Of a DNA stretch of 16,015 nucleotides, positions 1 to 6,924 are shown in pieces. Position 1 is the first letter of the stretch. Every line of letters starts with the position of its first letter. The DNA comes from Candidatus Woesearchaeota archaeon (GTDB taxonomy: Archaea; Nanobdellota; Nanobdellia; Woesearchaeales; ARS49), in the NCBI GenBank assembly GCA_019323555.1, contig JAHWHC010000020.1, positions 1-16,015 on the forward strand. Reading direction: 5' to 3'. A program made the translations under genes and the position numbers. The notes under the pieces were generated by a model. The model saw nothing but the letters and a program-made list of their open reading frames with translations. It did no database searches and was not told the origin of the DNA.

Positions 1-2163
1 AAATATATTGATGGAATCAGCATAAAAGCAACAAAAGATGGCAAGGTGGTAACTCCTGACTCCAAGAAAAAGTTCTTTGCTGACATTAAAGAAAATATGA
101 TCACGCTATATGTTGCAAGAGCAAAACAAGACAGGGGAAGCTTTGCCACCTCTTCAGATAATGTTCTAGGAAGCAGGGAACTGATTCAGGCAGGCAAGAC
201 ATACAAGTACACATTCAAAGATGAGAAAAATCCAAATCCTTCTTATAAAGATATGGAATATGAAATTTCTTTTAGACTAAAGAGTGTAGAATCACTGGAT
301 AAGGCAGAAAATACGCAGTTCTTGATTGCATATGTGGCAGGAACAACTTCTGGAGATCCTTGTGCAGACAAGAAACCAGTTACCTGGAAAGCCACATTCA
401 CTTCTTATGATGCAGATAAGTATGGCGGAGTCACAGACCAAAAATCTGTTGATCCAATTTCAGGAGAGGTCCAGGAAAAAACAATACCAATACAGATTAC
501 ATGCGATACTGCTGCTAACTTGAAGGCAAAAGGCGCAGAGCCTGAAGCCCCGCCAGAAAAGAAATATGCAATTATGGAGGCTAAATTGATTGATGCAGAG
601 GGTGATGAGAATCTGCTTTCCCTTGATAAAGCTACTAAAATCATTCCTGGAGATTACAAGCTTAAAGTTAAGACAAGCTCTGAAGAAGGACTTGTTATAC
701 TTTATGAAAATCTAGGATTAGATAGAACAGATAAAGAACACACTTATGCGTGGGATCTTGATCTGACAGAGCTCGGAAAATCTAATGTGACTGTTAAATA
801 TGTTGTTAATGATAAAGTTGAAGACAAAAAGAATTATGTTGTTGAAGTTGTTTCGCCTGTTGAGATTCTGCGCGAAGGCGAGGAGCCTGCTATTTCAGGA
901 ATTGGTACTGTAACTGTAGGCGGCAAAGAAGTAAGACCTCGTGCTACAATATCTGTGTTGCCAGGCAAAGATCAAATAATCACAATTGAAGTGGCAGGTG
1001 ATATTGATGATATCCTGGTTAAGGATATTACCGGCGCTGATTTTGCTACAATGGCAGGCATTCCTCCAGAATTTGCAGGAACGATGGATATTGAACCAGG
1101 CAAGAAGTACGAATTCTTTGTTGAGGTTTACAAGGACAAGAAGCTTATTGATTCTGATAAGTATGTGATTGAAGGATTTAATATAACTCCAGAGATTCCT
1201 ACAGCCTCTTTATCTATGAACGATTTGTCTAAAGATTCAAAAAACCCTACGCAAATAAACCCCCTTGTCTATGATTGGCTGATTATTCCTTCATTGTCTG
1301 GAGCTGCGAAGGTTAACGTCGTAATTTATAATTCTAGAAAAGGATTCTTTACTACTAGTTTTGGAACGGCATATGATCAGACTGTTGAGCCTAGGCATGT
1401 ATCTTACTTCGCATATGATATCGACTTGACAAAAGAGTCTGCGTACTACATTAAGGCAGATTACCTTAATAGTGGCGGCAGTGTTATTCAAACTGAAGAG
1501 CGCTATGTTGAGACAAACCCTAATCAAATTCAGTCTGTCTCCTTGATTCCGCCAGCAGGCATGCCTGACCTGCCAAAAGGAATTATTGACCCTAAACAAA
1601 TAGCTGAATCTAACCCCGCAGTATTGCCTTATGAATACGTGCTAGATGTAAGGACCTTGAGCCCTGGCGCGGTTTTCTGTAAAATTAAAGGCGACAGTGT
1701 TGTCGAAGAAGAATTTATGCCTGACCAAATCGCTGGAACCACACACCAACTAAAAGCAGACTTCCAAAAATTGTATACTGGTGATTTGGTATATACGCTT
1801 ACTTGCTCGCTTAAGAATGTAGATAACCAATTAGTCAGCCAATGGCGCGCCCAGTTTTTTGACGAGCAGATAATAACTGTCGGCGGAAAGAGAGTATATT
1901 GCAGTATTGTCAATTCCTGTGAAGATTATACCCAGTACACCACAGTAGAGTTCTGCAATGAAGATGTCTGCAACAAGTTCAACAAAGAATGTAAATGGCT
2001 TGGCACAAAGTGTGAGCACAGGCCGCCCCTAAGCTGCGCTAATGTTAAGGAGTGTAAAGATTACGGCGCATTTTGGGAGGATTGCAATGCAAATACCTGT
2101 AAATTAGCCACGTCTTGTTTTTGGGCGCCAATATCTCAGCAGTGTATGGTTAAGACGGCATAA
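1..2163 (+). CDS. Large secreted cell-surface protein, 5'-truncated, with C-terminal Cys-rich repeats
   Basis: The reading frame is open from base 1 to the TAA at 2161-2163 (720 codons), so the true start lies outside the window; the GTG at 46 is only an internal candidate. The product has no internal membrane segment and is rich in short alternating beta-type stretches with Lys/Asp/Glu loops, as in archaeal surface beta-sandwich proteins. The last 90 residues carry two tandem modules of six cysteines each (bases 1900-2013 and 2035-2145), with spacing C-x5-C-x9/11-C-x4-C-x5/6-C-x6/8-C and a shared DY after Cys2 and W after Cys5. These probably form disulfides outside the cell. The gene ends 4 bp before a membrane protein gene and appears to lead an envelope operon. 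I do not recognise the family. Secretion is inferred, because the N-terminus is missing. Confidence 0.85.
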   Translation, partial: KYIDGISIKATKDGKVVTPDSKKKFFADIKENMITLYVARAKQDRGSFATSSDNVLGSRELIQAGKTYKYTFKDEKNPNPSYKDMEYEISFRLKSVESLDKAENTQFLIAYVAGTTSGDPCADKKPVTWKATFTSYDADKYGGVTDQKSVDPISGEVQEKTIPIQITCDTAANLKAKGAEPEAPPEKKYAIMEAKLIDAEGDENLLSLDKATKIIPGDYKLKVKTSSEEGLVILYENLGLDRTDKEHTYAWDLDLTELGKSNVTVKYVVNDKVEDKKNYVVEVVSPVEILREGEEPAISGIGTVTVGGKEVRPRATISVLPGKDQIITIEVAGDIDDILVKDITGADFATMAGIPPEFAGTMDIEPGKKYEFFVEVYKDKKLIDSDKYVIEGFNITPEIPTASLSMNDLSKDSKNPTQINPLVYDWLIIPSLSGAAKVNVVIYNSRKGFFTTSFGTAYDQTVEPRHVSYFAYDIDLTKESAYYIKADYLNSGGSVIQTEERYVETNPNQIQSVSLIPPAGMPDLPKGIIDPKQIAESNPAVLPYEYVLDVRTLSPGAVFCKIKGDSVVEEEFMPDQIAGTTHQLKADFQKLYTGDLVYTLTCSLKNVDNQLVSQWRAQFFDEQIITVGGKRVYCSIVNSCEDYTQYTTVEFCNEDVCNKFNKECKWLGTKCEHRPPLSCANVKECKDYGAFWEDCNANTCKLATSCFWAPISQQCMVKTA

Positions 2164-2167
2164 TAAA

Positions 2168-2977
2168 ATGAAACTCTTCCTATCCAAACTCAAACCTGCA
2201 TTGAAGTTATGCTACAAGAACAAAGGCTTCTTCTTACTTTCTTGTTTCATCGATGCTGTTTTCTTCCTGGTGTTGTTGGCCATGAATTATGTTTTTCTTG
2301 TAGGGGTTAAGGATTATGTTACTGAGTTTATTGATGTTGCGCAGGTTGAGATACAGACTATGGCTCAGGATAATTTTACTGTAATGTCTCCTGCTTTGCT
2401 GAAAAGTCAGGAACTGCTCGCCCCGTATCATATGATAATTAAGTATGCGGTTGTGTTCATATTGGCAGCGTTCCTTGCCTGGATTATTTTCAAGGGCTTG
2501 AATTGGTTTATTGCAAATAGATTAATCCGAAAAGTGAAGCCTAAAGAATTTGCAAAGAGATTTATCATCCATACTATCTTGGCATTTTTGTGTTTAATCA
2601 TAATCTTCATAATCTTGATGCGCTTGATCTCATATTCAAGCTTTTCATTCCTGCCGTTAATCAGTGATACTGGTGCAAGAGTGCTCGCATTACTTTTAAT
2701 CTGGATTCTTGCTTATTTCCTGGCAATTTCATATTCAACAAATCTCTCCTGCAAAGAATTGACAAGAGCAGGAATCAAGCATTACAAAGAATTAGTTCCA
2801 GCACACTTAGTAATTTTCATTGGCTTTCTTCTTTTATCTTATTTGACTGTTGAGGTCATAAAATACCATTATTGGGCCCCTGTTTTTGTTGCTTTGTTTG
2901 TGACTATCCCCTTCGTGACATATGGAAGAATTTATATAGTAGTAGTTGTAAATCAAGTATTAAAAAGAGGACGATGA
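2168..2977 (+). CDS. Polytopic membrane protein, about six helices
   Basis: ATG at 2168, four bases after the stop of the surface-protein gene, so almost certainly co-transcribed. The 269-residue product has about six hydrophobic segments, near residues 22-48, 90-118, 131-153, 168-190, 208-232 and 236-262, with short Lys/Arg-rich connections and a basic C-terminal tail. No catalytic motif is visible and I do not recognise the family. Its position between a large exported protein and a membrane-anchored exported protein suggests a structural or assembly role at the envelope, which is inference. Its stop codon overlaps the next start as ATGA. Confidence 0.85.
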   Translation: MKLFLSKLKPALKLCYKNKGFFLLSCFIDAVFFLVLLAMNYVFLVGVKDYVTEFIDVAQVEIQTMAQDNFTVMSPALLKSQELLAPYHMIIKYAVVFILAAFLAWIIFKGLNWFIANRLIRKVKPKEFAKRFIIHTILAFLCLIIIFIILMRLISYSSFSFLPLISDTGARVLALLLIWILAYFLAISYSTNLSCKELTRAGIKHYKELVPAHLVIFIGFLLLSYLTVEVIKYHYWAPVFVALFVTIPFVTYGRIYIVVVVNQVLKRGR

Positions 2978-3570
2978 GAGCGGAATCATTTTTTATGATT
3001 GTTATTGGCATCTTTGCTTTAGTTGTTATTGTGCACAGTGTTCCAGCTAATACTGGCATGGCCATGAAGCAGCCGTTTAATATTTTTGTTCCTGGTGGTT
3101 TGGATATTCATGATTTAATTATACCAGGCGCAGGGCAGGCTTTTCAGATGGAGATGCCTTCTGCTGTTGGAGGGATTCCTGATTGGAGCACTCTCCGGCC
3201 GGTCAATGTTGAGTTTTATGTTGACAGCATCATGGTTCCTTCTATTATGAATGAATATAATTTCTTGCCTTTGAAAAAAGATAAGATGAGATCTTTCTCA
3301 GGCAAGTTTGGCCCGTATTCAGAGGATTACAGAAAATATCTTTATGTAGAGCTTTGTTCATATGTCCTCTCCCAGCCAGAGATGTTTGGTTGTGAAAAAA
3401 TAAGGGATCTGAATTTTGCAGATGGCTATATTGCCTTTGCGAGAGGTTACGACTATGACGAGTTTATTGCTAGTTTGGCTATGCGGAATTTTGGTGCTTA
3501 TTATGTTGTACAAAGCACAGAATTTGGCCCAGTAGCTACAAGTAACAAAGCGGTGATTAATTTAGTTTAG
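2974..3570 (+). CDS. Membrane-anchored exported protein, unknown family
   Basis: The frame is open further upstream, but the ATG at 2974 overlaps the previous stop as ATGA, the classic translational-coupling arrangement, and it places a hydrophobic segment at the N-terminus. This gives 198 residues. Residues 5-22 form one membrane segment or uncleaved signal anchor preceded by Met-Arg-Ala-Glu, followed by a Pro-Ala-Asn-Thr-Gly stretch and an exported domain of about 170 residues with two cysteines. The charged start before a hydrophobic helix loosely resembles class III (pilin/archaellin) signal peptides, but this is too weak to call. Third gene of the envelope operon; family not recognised. 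Confidence 0.8.
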   Translation: MRAESFFMIVIGIFALVVIVHSVPANTGMAMKQPFNIFVPGGLDIHDLIIPGAGQAFQMEMPSAVGGIPDWSTLRPVNVEFYVDSIMVPSIMNEYNFLPLKKDKMRSFSGKFGPYSEDYRKYLYVELCSYVLSQPEMFGCEKIRDLNFADGYIAFARGYDYDEFIASLAMRNFGAYYVVQSTEFGPVATSNKAVINLV

Positions 3571-3588
3571 TTCCGGAAATACTGAAAA

Positions 3589-3606
3589 CTTTTCTATTGT
3601 TTCTTT
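3589..3606 (+). terminator. Pyrimidine-rich tract after the envelope operon
   Basis: A T-rich run beginning 18 bases after the stop at 3570, as expected of archaeal intrinsic termination. The following bases also contain an 8-bp inverted repeat, CTGAAAAT (3632-3639) and ATTTTCAG (3659-3666). The assignment is tentative. Confidence 0.35.
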
Positions 3607-3684
3607 ACACACCAGAATGTGTGCGGCTTTTCTGAAAATCTTTCGATCTGTCTGGAATATTTTCAGTTTTCCTGCAAAAAGGCA

Positions 3685-3692
3685 TTTTAATA
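3685..3692 (+). promoter_or_regulatory. TATA box for the 3713 gene
   Basis: TTTTAATA centred about 24 bp before the ATG at 3713, the spacing of a leaderless archaeal transcript. Confidence 0.55.
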
Positions 3693-3712
3693 CTGTTTTC
3701 TTATAGTGGTTC

Positions 3713-4081
3713 ATGAAAGCCAAGGTTGCTGCAGGCATAATTGCTTGGTCTCTTTTGTTAAATCTTCCCTTTGTCTGCAGGGAATTATACAGGTCTTACA
3801 AGGAAAACAAGGTTCTTGAGCAGAGAATCGCGCCTGTTGTTGAGCAATGCAACAGCATTTACCCAAGAGGGCTTCATTTTGTGCTAAAAAACAGAACAGA
3901 AGTTAGATTCCTTTATGACAGGATTGCTTCAGAATATATCGGGGATTATATCTTGGCCGCAAATATCAACACTGATGATAAGATGTATGATATGTGCTTA
4001 AAAGCAGATAAAAACAAGAACAGGATTATAGAACTGTCAGAAGCAAAAAACTTATACGCTAGTCTTTTAAGGCAGCAGTAA
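3713..4081 (+). CDS. Small membrane-anchored protein with EF-hand-like loop
   Basis: ATG at 3713, 24 bp after a TATA box, giving 122 residues. An N-terminal hydrophobic segment (about residues 5-20) suggests a membrane anchor or signal peptide. Near the C-terminus, residues 99-110 read DKNKNRIIELSE. This matches an EF-hand calcium loop at positions 1 (D), 3 (N), 5 (N), 8 (I) and 12 (E), with helical flanks, but has Arg instead of the usual Gly at position 6. The family is not recognised and calcium binding is inference. Its last 23 bases overlap the 3' end of the opposite-strand gene at 4059-4763. Confidence 0.75.
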   Translation: MKAKVAAGIIAWSLLLNLPFVCRELYRSYKENKVLEQRIAPVVEQCNSIYPRGLHFVLKNRTEVRFLYDRIASEYIGDYILAANINTDDKMYDMCLKADKNKNRIIELSEAKNLYASLLRQQ

Positions 4082-4763
4082 AGTCTTCTAATATATCTTC
4101 CGCAGACACATCTTCTACTGGCTTTTCCTCAACTATTGGCTCAACAATAGTTTCATTTGTCACATTTTCTTGAAGTATCTGCGTGAGGTTTATCATTTCA
4201 GGAGTCACTACTGCCCCTGTTGGCTGTGCAGGTTCTTTGAAGTAAATATACCCAAATGCAGATGCAAGTATTGCTATTAATATAACAACTGCAGTAATCA
4301 CCCATTTTTTTCTGTTTGATTCTTGTTCTATGAGTATCTCTTTGTTATTGTTTTTCTTGTTCTGTATCTCTTCATGCTCTTTTGATTGCCTGCTGAAGCT
4401 CTCTTCAAGGAATTCATTTACATCCTGCTCATCTTCCTCAGGCTCCCTTTCTTCTGGCTCTTCGTCCTCTTCTTCTGGTTCTTCTTTAGGTTTTTGCTCA
4501 AAATCAGAAATAAGTTTTGCTTTTTCAAAGCTTATCGGCTTTATTTCGACTTTTTCTTCTTTCTTCTCTTCTTTTTTTTCAGGCTCTTCAGGGACATTCT
4601 CCAGTTGCTCTTCCTCTACAGCAGGCGCCTCATCCCCTGTGAACTTTTCAGGCGGTTTTGGTGCATTACAGCAGCCTTCTGGCTGCTCTTTCTCTAATTC
4701 TTTTATTTTCTCATCAGTCTCTATGGACTTGCCTATGTCTAGAGAGTAGTCATATCTTGCCAA
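4059..4763 (-). CDS. Acidic single-pass membrane protein with clustered N-glycosylation sequons
   Basis: TTG start at 4763: an in-frame stop lies just three codons upstream, a GGTGG ribosome binding site precedes it by a few bases, and no in-frame Met occurs until residue 190. Of 234 residues, the first 150 or so are highly charged and Glu/Lys/Pro-rich (low complexity, probably disordered, inside the cell), with one Cys pair at 31-32. A single membrane helix spans about 153-175 after a basic RKK. The short outer tail carries three N-x-T sequons at Asn192, 200 and 203, which archaeal oligosaccharyltransferase could modify. The family is not recognised. The 3' end overlaps the convergent neighbour by 23 bp. 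Confidence 0.8.
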   Translation of the reverse strand: MARYDYSLDIGKSIETDEKIKELEKEQPEGCCNAPKPPEKFTGDEAPAVEEEQLENVPEEPEKKEEKKEEKVEIKPISFEKAKLISDFEQKPKEEPEEEDEEPEEREPEEDEQDVNEFLEESFSRQSKEHEEIQNKKNNNKEILIEQESNRKKWVITAVVILIAILASAFGYIYFKEPAQPTGAVVTPEMINLTQILQENVTNETIVEPIVEEKPVEDVSAEDILEDFTAALKD

Positions 4764-4796
4764 AATCCCACCTTAGAAGCCTTGAGTTGAGGATAG

Positions 4797-4804
4797 TATT
4801 TAAA
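4797..4804 (-). promoter_or_regulatory. TATA box for the acidic membrane protein gene
   Basis: TTTAAATA on the minus strand, centred about 37 bp before the TTG start. It leaves room for a short leader that contains the GGTGG ribosome binding site. Confidence 0.6.
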
Positions 4805-4820
4805 TTTTGCCTCAGAACGC

Positions 4821-5342
4821 TTATTTGAATATCTTTATTTTTTTGCCAAATACCCGCTGCATGAGGCTTATCTGGTGCTGTTCTCTTCTGATTCTGTTTC
4901 CAGCCACCCAGAGAATCACGCCTAATACAAAATACCCTGCTATTGAAATCCATACTTTTGGGACAAAATAGGCCCAGTATGCCACATATCCTTCTGCAAC
5001 CGGCTTTAAAGCTCCTAAGAAGTCAAGGAAAGACAGTATTTTGTCTTGCCCAAATAGCGCGAGCAGTGCTGCGATTATGCACACCAAGAAGGTCATTATT
5101 GCTAGGGAGACAAAGGAATCTCCCAGTGATTTCTTTTGCATTGCTAAGATGACTGCGCTTATTATAACAAATGCTACGGCAATCAGCGTGAGTGTAACTA
5201 AATTTGGAGGCAGTATAAATACCTCTGGAGGAAATAGTAATAGGATGACAAAAGGCACCAGGAAAGCAAGTCCTGTTATGTATATCGCTGCTGCAATCCA
5301 TCCAACTATCCATGCAAGTACAACACTCTTTTTTTCAGTCAT
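4821..5342 (-). CDS. Four-helix membrane protein, unknown family
   Basis: ATG at 5342. The 173-residue product has about four hydrophobic segments (near residues 8-37, 47-67, 76-97 and 125-146), then a basic C-terminal tail ending in a Lys-rich stretch that should face the cytoplasm. No catalytic motif is seen and the family is not recognised. A TATA box at 5367-5374, inside the end of the upstream gene, is about 28 bp before the ATG, so it probably has its own leaderless promoter. Confidence 0.8.
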   Translation of the reverse strand: MTEKKSVVLAWIVGWIAAAIYITGLAFLVPFVILLLFPPEVFILPPNLVTLTLIAVAFVIISAVILAMQKKSLGDSFVSLAIMTFLVCIIAALLALFGQDKILSFLDFLGALKPVAEGYVAYWAYFVPKVWISIAGYFVLGVILWVAGNRIRREQHQISLMQRVFGKKIKIFK

Positions 5343-5366
5343 TAAATAGAGTATTTAGAAACTGCC

Positions 5367-5374
5367 TTTATATT
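5367..5374 (-). promoter_or_regulatory. TATA box for the four-helix membrane protein gene
   Basis: AATATAAA on the minus strand, centred about 28 bp before the ATG at 5342 and overlapping the stop codon of the upstream gene. Confidence 0.5.
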
Positions 5375-5907
5375 TTTTTTGGTTCTAATTTGCTTAATTC
5401 TTCCTGCAGCCAGGTACTTATCTCTTCAATTTCTTTTTCAATAGGAGGCAATGCCATTTCATCAGGGAATATTGGTTCGTATTTGTTGCACCATTTTTCT
5501 TTAGGCATTTCTTCGGCAGCAACACGGTCTTCTTCACTCACTTCTTCTGATTCTAGTTTTCTGTCAAATTCGAGTCTTTCGCATAATTGAGTGCCTTCAG
5601 GCAGGTCATGCGGATAATTGAGGTATAATAGGCAATTGTCGCATTTGGTTCTTTGTTGTGCATATGCTCTTTTAACCATATCTTCTGCTTCTTGTGTGTA
5701 TGCTAGTCTTTTGCGTGCGTTTTCAAGCACGTCGTTGATTATCCAGTCTCGTGAGTTTCTTTTTTTTGCATCTATTTGATTGAGCAGGTCATTTCTATGG
5801 TGCATTAGAAATTCAAGGCCTTTCCCATTTTCTCCAGTTTTCTTGAACTTGAATATCCTGAAATCCTGCTGTGCTAATTTCCTGTATAAATCACTCAGTT
5901 TTACCAT
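5368..5907 (-). CDS. Soluble four-cysteine protein, possible metal binder
   Basis: ATG at 5907, lying inside the last codons of the endonuclease V-like gene (17-bp overlap), so expression is probably translationally coupled to it. The 179-residue product has no membrane segment. The N-terminal half is basic and helical; the C-terminal half is acidic. It has exactly four cysteines spaced C-x2-C-x16-C-x30-C, consistent with a zinc or iron-sulfur site. I do not recognise the family. The overlap with a nuclease-family gene makes a nucleic-acid role plausible, but that is inference only. Confidence 0.75.
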   Translation of the reverse strand: MVKLSDLYRKLAQQDFRIFKFKKTGENGKGLEFLMHHRNDLLNQIDAKKRNSRDWIINDVLENARKRLAYTQEAEDMVKRAYAQQRTKCDNCLLYLNYPHDLPEGTQLCERLEFDRKLESEEVSEEDRVAAEEMPKEKWCNKYEPIFPDEMALPPIEKEIEEISTWLQEELSKLEPKKI

Positions 5908-6541
5908 CTTCTCGCTCTTTCTTTAGAACTGTGCTTGCATGCCTGTGCGCTAGATGTAATGGTTCTGGAAGCTTATGGGGGGGAATGTTGAGTTTCTTGA
6001 CTAATTCTACTGCATTTTTTAGGGACATCATGTTTCCGACAGATACATACAGTGGTTTTGCATGCTCTTTTGTCTTGACAATCTCTCCTCTTGTCTCTGT
6101 CAGTATCTTTATTTTGTCGCCCTCAACCTCTCCTGCAAGAAGCTTCTTTGCAACACCTATTGCTGGTTTTGCAAGCTCTACCCCTACAAAAGTCGCTAAG
6201 CCGCATTTTAGTGGATGTGCAGCACCGTGTCCTAGAATCATCAGCACTTGCGGTTCGCTCTCAAGATCATAATAAGTCTGTAATATTGCAGGCCCGTCTC
6301 TGAAAGCACGATACCCTGGAATATACTGCATAGGCATCTTAGATATAGAATGTTTTTTTTCGACTATCTCTTTTTTCTTTAGGTCATACACGATCGCAGC
6401 GCAAAGAATCTTATCGCCAAAATAAGTGACATCAAATCCTGCAACAGTCTTTATCTCAGAAAGCTTTAGTTCGTCAGACGCACTCACTTCTTTTGCGACT
6501 TTTCTCTGTATGTCTCTCAGTTTCCTTGTATCTACTGCCAT
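5891..6541 (-). CDS. nfi: Endonuclease V family protein with altered active site
   Basis: Endonuclease V nicks DNA or RNA next to deoxyinosine or inosine. The 216-residue product, of usual family length, keeps the fold signatures: FDVTY (Asp37), YIPGYRAFRDGP (73-84), GHGAAHP (104-110), PAIGVAK (126-132), YVSVG (165-169) and LPEPLHLAH (191-199). However, the Asp of the conserved DGxG motif is Leu103, the Glu of the FRE motif is Asp82, and the His of SVGHR is Asn170. The first and last catalytic residues (Asp37, His199) remain. The start at 6541 was preferred over an upstream ATG at 6613 because the TATA box (6588-6595) lies between them and an AAGGGA site precedes 6541. Family membership is certain; activity is doubtful. 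Confidence 0.88.
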   Translation of the reverse strand: MAVDTRKLRDIQRKVAKEVSASDELKLSEIKTVAGFDVTYFGDKILCAAIVYDLKKKEIVEKKHSISKMPMQYIPGYRAFRDGPAILQTYYDLESEPQVLMILGHGAAHPLKCGLATFVGVELAKPAIGVAKKLLAGEVEGDKIKILTETRGEIVKTKEHAKPLYVSVGNMMSLKNAVELVKKLNIPPHKLPEPLHLAHRHASTVLKKEREDGKTE

Positions 6542-6587
6542 CTTCTGTCCCTTCTTTTTTGCTGTAGAGAATATCAGAAGTGGTTGA

Positions 6588-6595
6588 TATTTAAA
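6588..6595 (-). promoter_or_regulatory. TATA box for the endonuclease V-like operon
   Basis: TTTAAATA on the minus strand about 50 bp before the ATG at 6541, preceded by a purine/C-rich BRE-like stretch. It decides against the upstream ATG at 6613, which would not be transcribed from it. Confidence 0.6.
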
Positions 6596-6623
6596 GCTGG
6601 TGCTTTTAATCACTGAATTAGGA

Positions 6624-6797
6624 CTAGAATCTTCTTAAGTTCTTTTTGATGTGCTTCTCTATAGGCATTTCTCTCAGCTTGATGTTCTCTTCAAGCTCCT
6701 GGATTATCACGTTGTTCTCCATCGTCCTTAAATCCAAGAATTCCTCTGATAACTGTGTTTTTGGCTTGACTTTCATTTCTTCTTTTTTGACTCTCAT
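6624..6797 (-). CDS. Small charged protein, 57 residues
   Basis: The frame opens at a GTG at 6815, but that lies only a few bases from the TATA box (6820-6827). The ATG at 6797 lies about 26 bp after the box centre, so leaderless initiation there is preferred. The 57-residue product is very rich in Lys and Glu with two Leu-rich amphipathic stretches, probably helical. There are no cysteines and no known family. It sits just upstream of the endonuclease V-like promoter. Confidence 0.6.
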   Translation of the reverse strand: MRVKKEEMKVKPKTQLSEEFLDLRTMENNVIIQELEENIKLREMPIEKHIKKNLRRF

Positions 6798-6819
6798 ATT
6801 TTTATGTATTTGCACCTCA

Positions 6820-6827
6820 TATTTAAA
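6820..6827 (-). promoter_or_regulatory. TATA box for the 57-residue gene
   Basis: TTTAAATA on the minus strand, centred about 26 bp before the ATG at 6797. Confidence 0.55.
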
Positions 6828-6839
6828 GCTTTTCCTATG

Positions 6840-6863
6840 TTGGTATACTTATCTCCATACCAA
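6840..6863. promoter_or_regulatory. Operator-like dyad between divergent promoters
   Basis: TTGGTAT (6840-6846) and ATACCAA (6857-6863) form a perfect 7-bp inverted repeat with a 10-base spacer. Its centre is about 28 bp from the minus-strand TATA box and 27 bp from the plus-strand TATA box, the geometry of a repressor site controlling both genes. That function is inferred. Confidence 0.4.
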
Positions 6864-6874
6864 TTTTAGAAATA

Positions 6875-6882
6875 TTTATATA
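6875..6882 (+). promoter_or_regulatory. TATA box for the 6925 gene
   Basis: TTTATATA centred about 46 bp before the ATG at 6925; the leader contains the strong GGGGG ribosome binding site at 6911-6919. Confidence 0.6.
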
Positions 6883-6924
6883 CCTGAAAATCGCATCACT
6901 GTCTAGTCAAAAAGGGGGTACGCA

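Noticed and set aside
405..644. Minus-strand open frame inside the surface-protein gene
   Set aside because: It has no promoter or ribosome binding site and lies wholly inside a convincing longer gene; same for 1291-1599 and 1629-1913.
2872..2973. Upstream extension of the 2974 gene to an ATG at 2872
   Set aside because: It would overlap the preceding membrane-protein gene by over 100 bases, and the ATGA overlap at 2974 puts the hydrophobic anchor at the N-terminus.
3632..3666. CTGAAAAT/ATTTTCAG hairpin as a small RNA gene
   Set aside because: It is only an 8-bp A/T-rich stem with a 19-base loop and no promoter of its own; not enough to call an RNA.
4330..4749. Open plus-strand frame encoding a Ser-rich protein
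   Set aside because: It is the antisense of the Glu/Lys low-complexity region of the 4059-4763 gene; Ser runs are the expected mirror of GAA/GAG codons.
6542..6613. 24-residue N-terminal extension of the endonuclease V homologue
   Set aside because: The TATA box lies inside this stretch, an AAGGGA site precedes 6541, and family length fits the shorter form.
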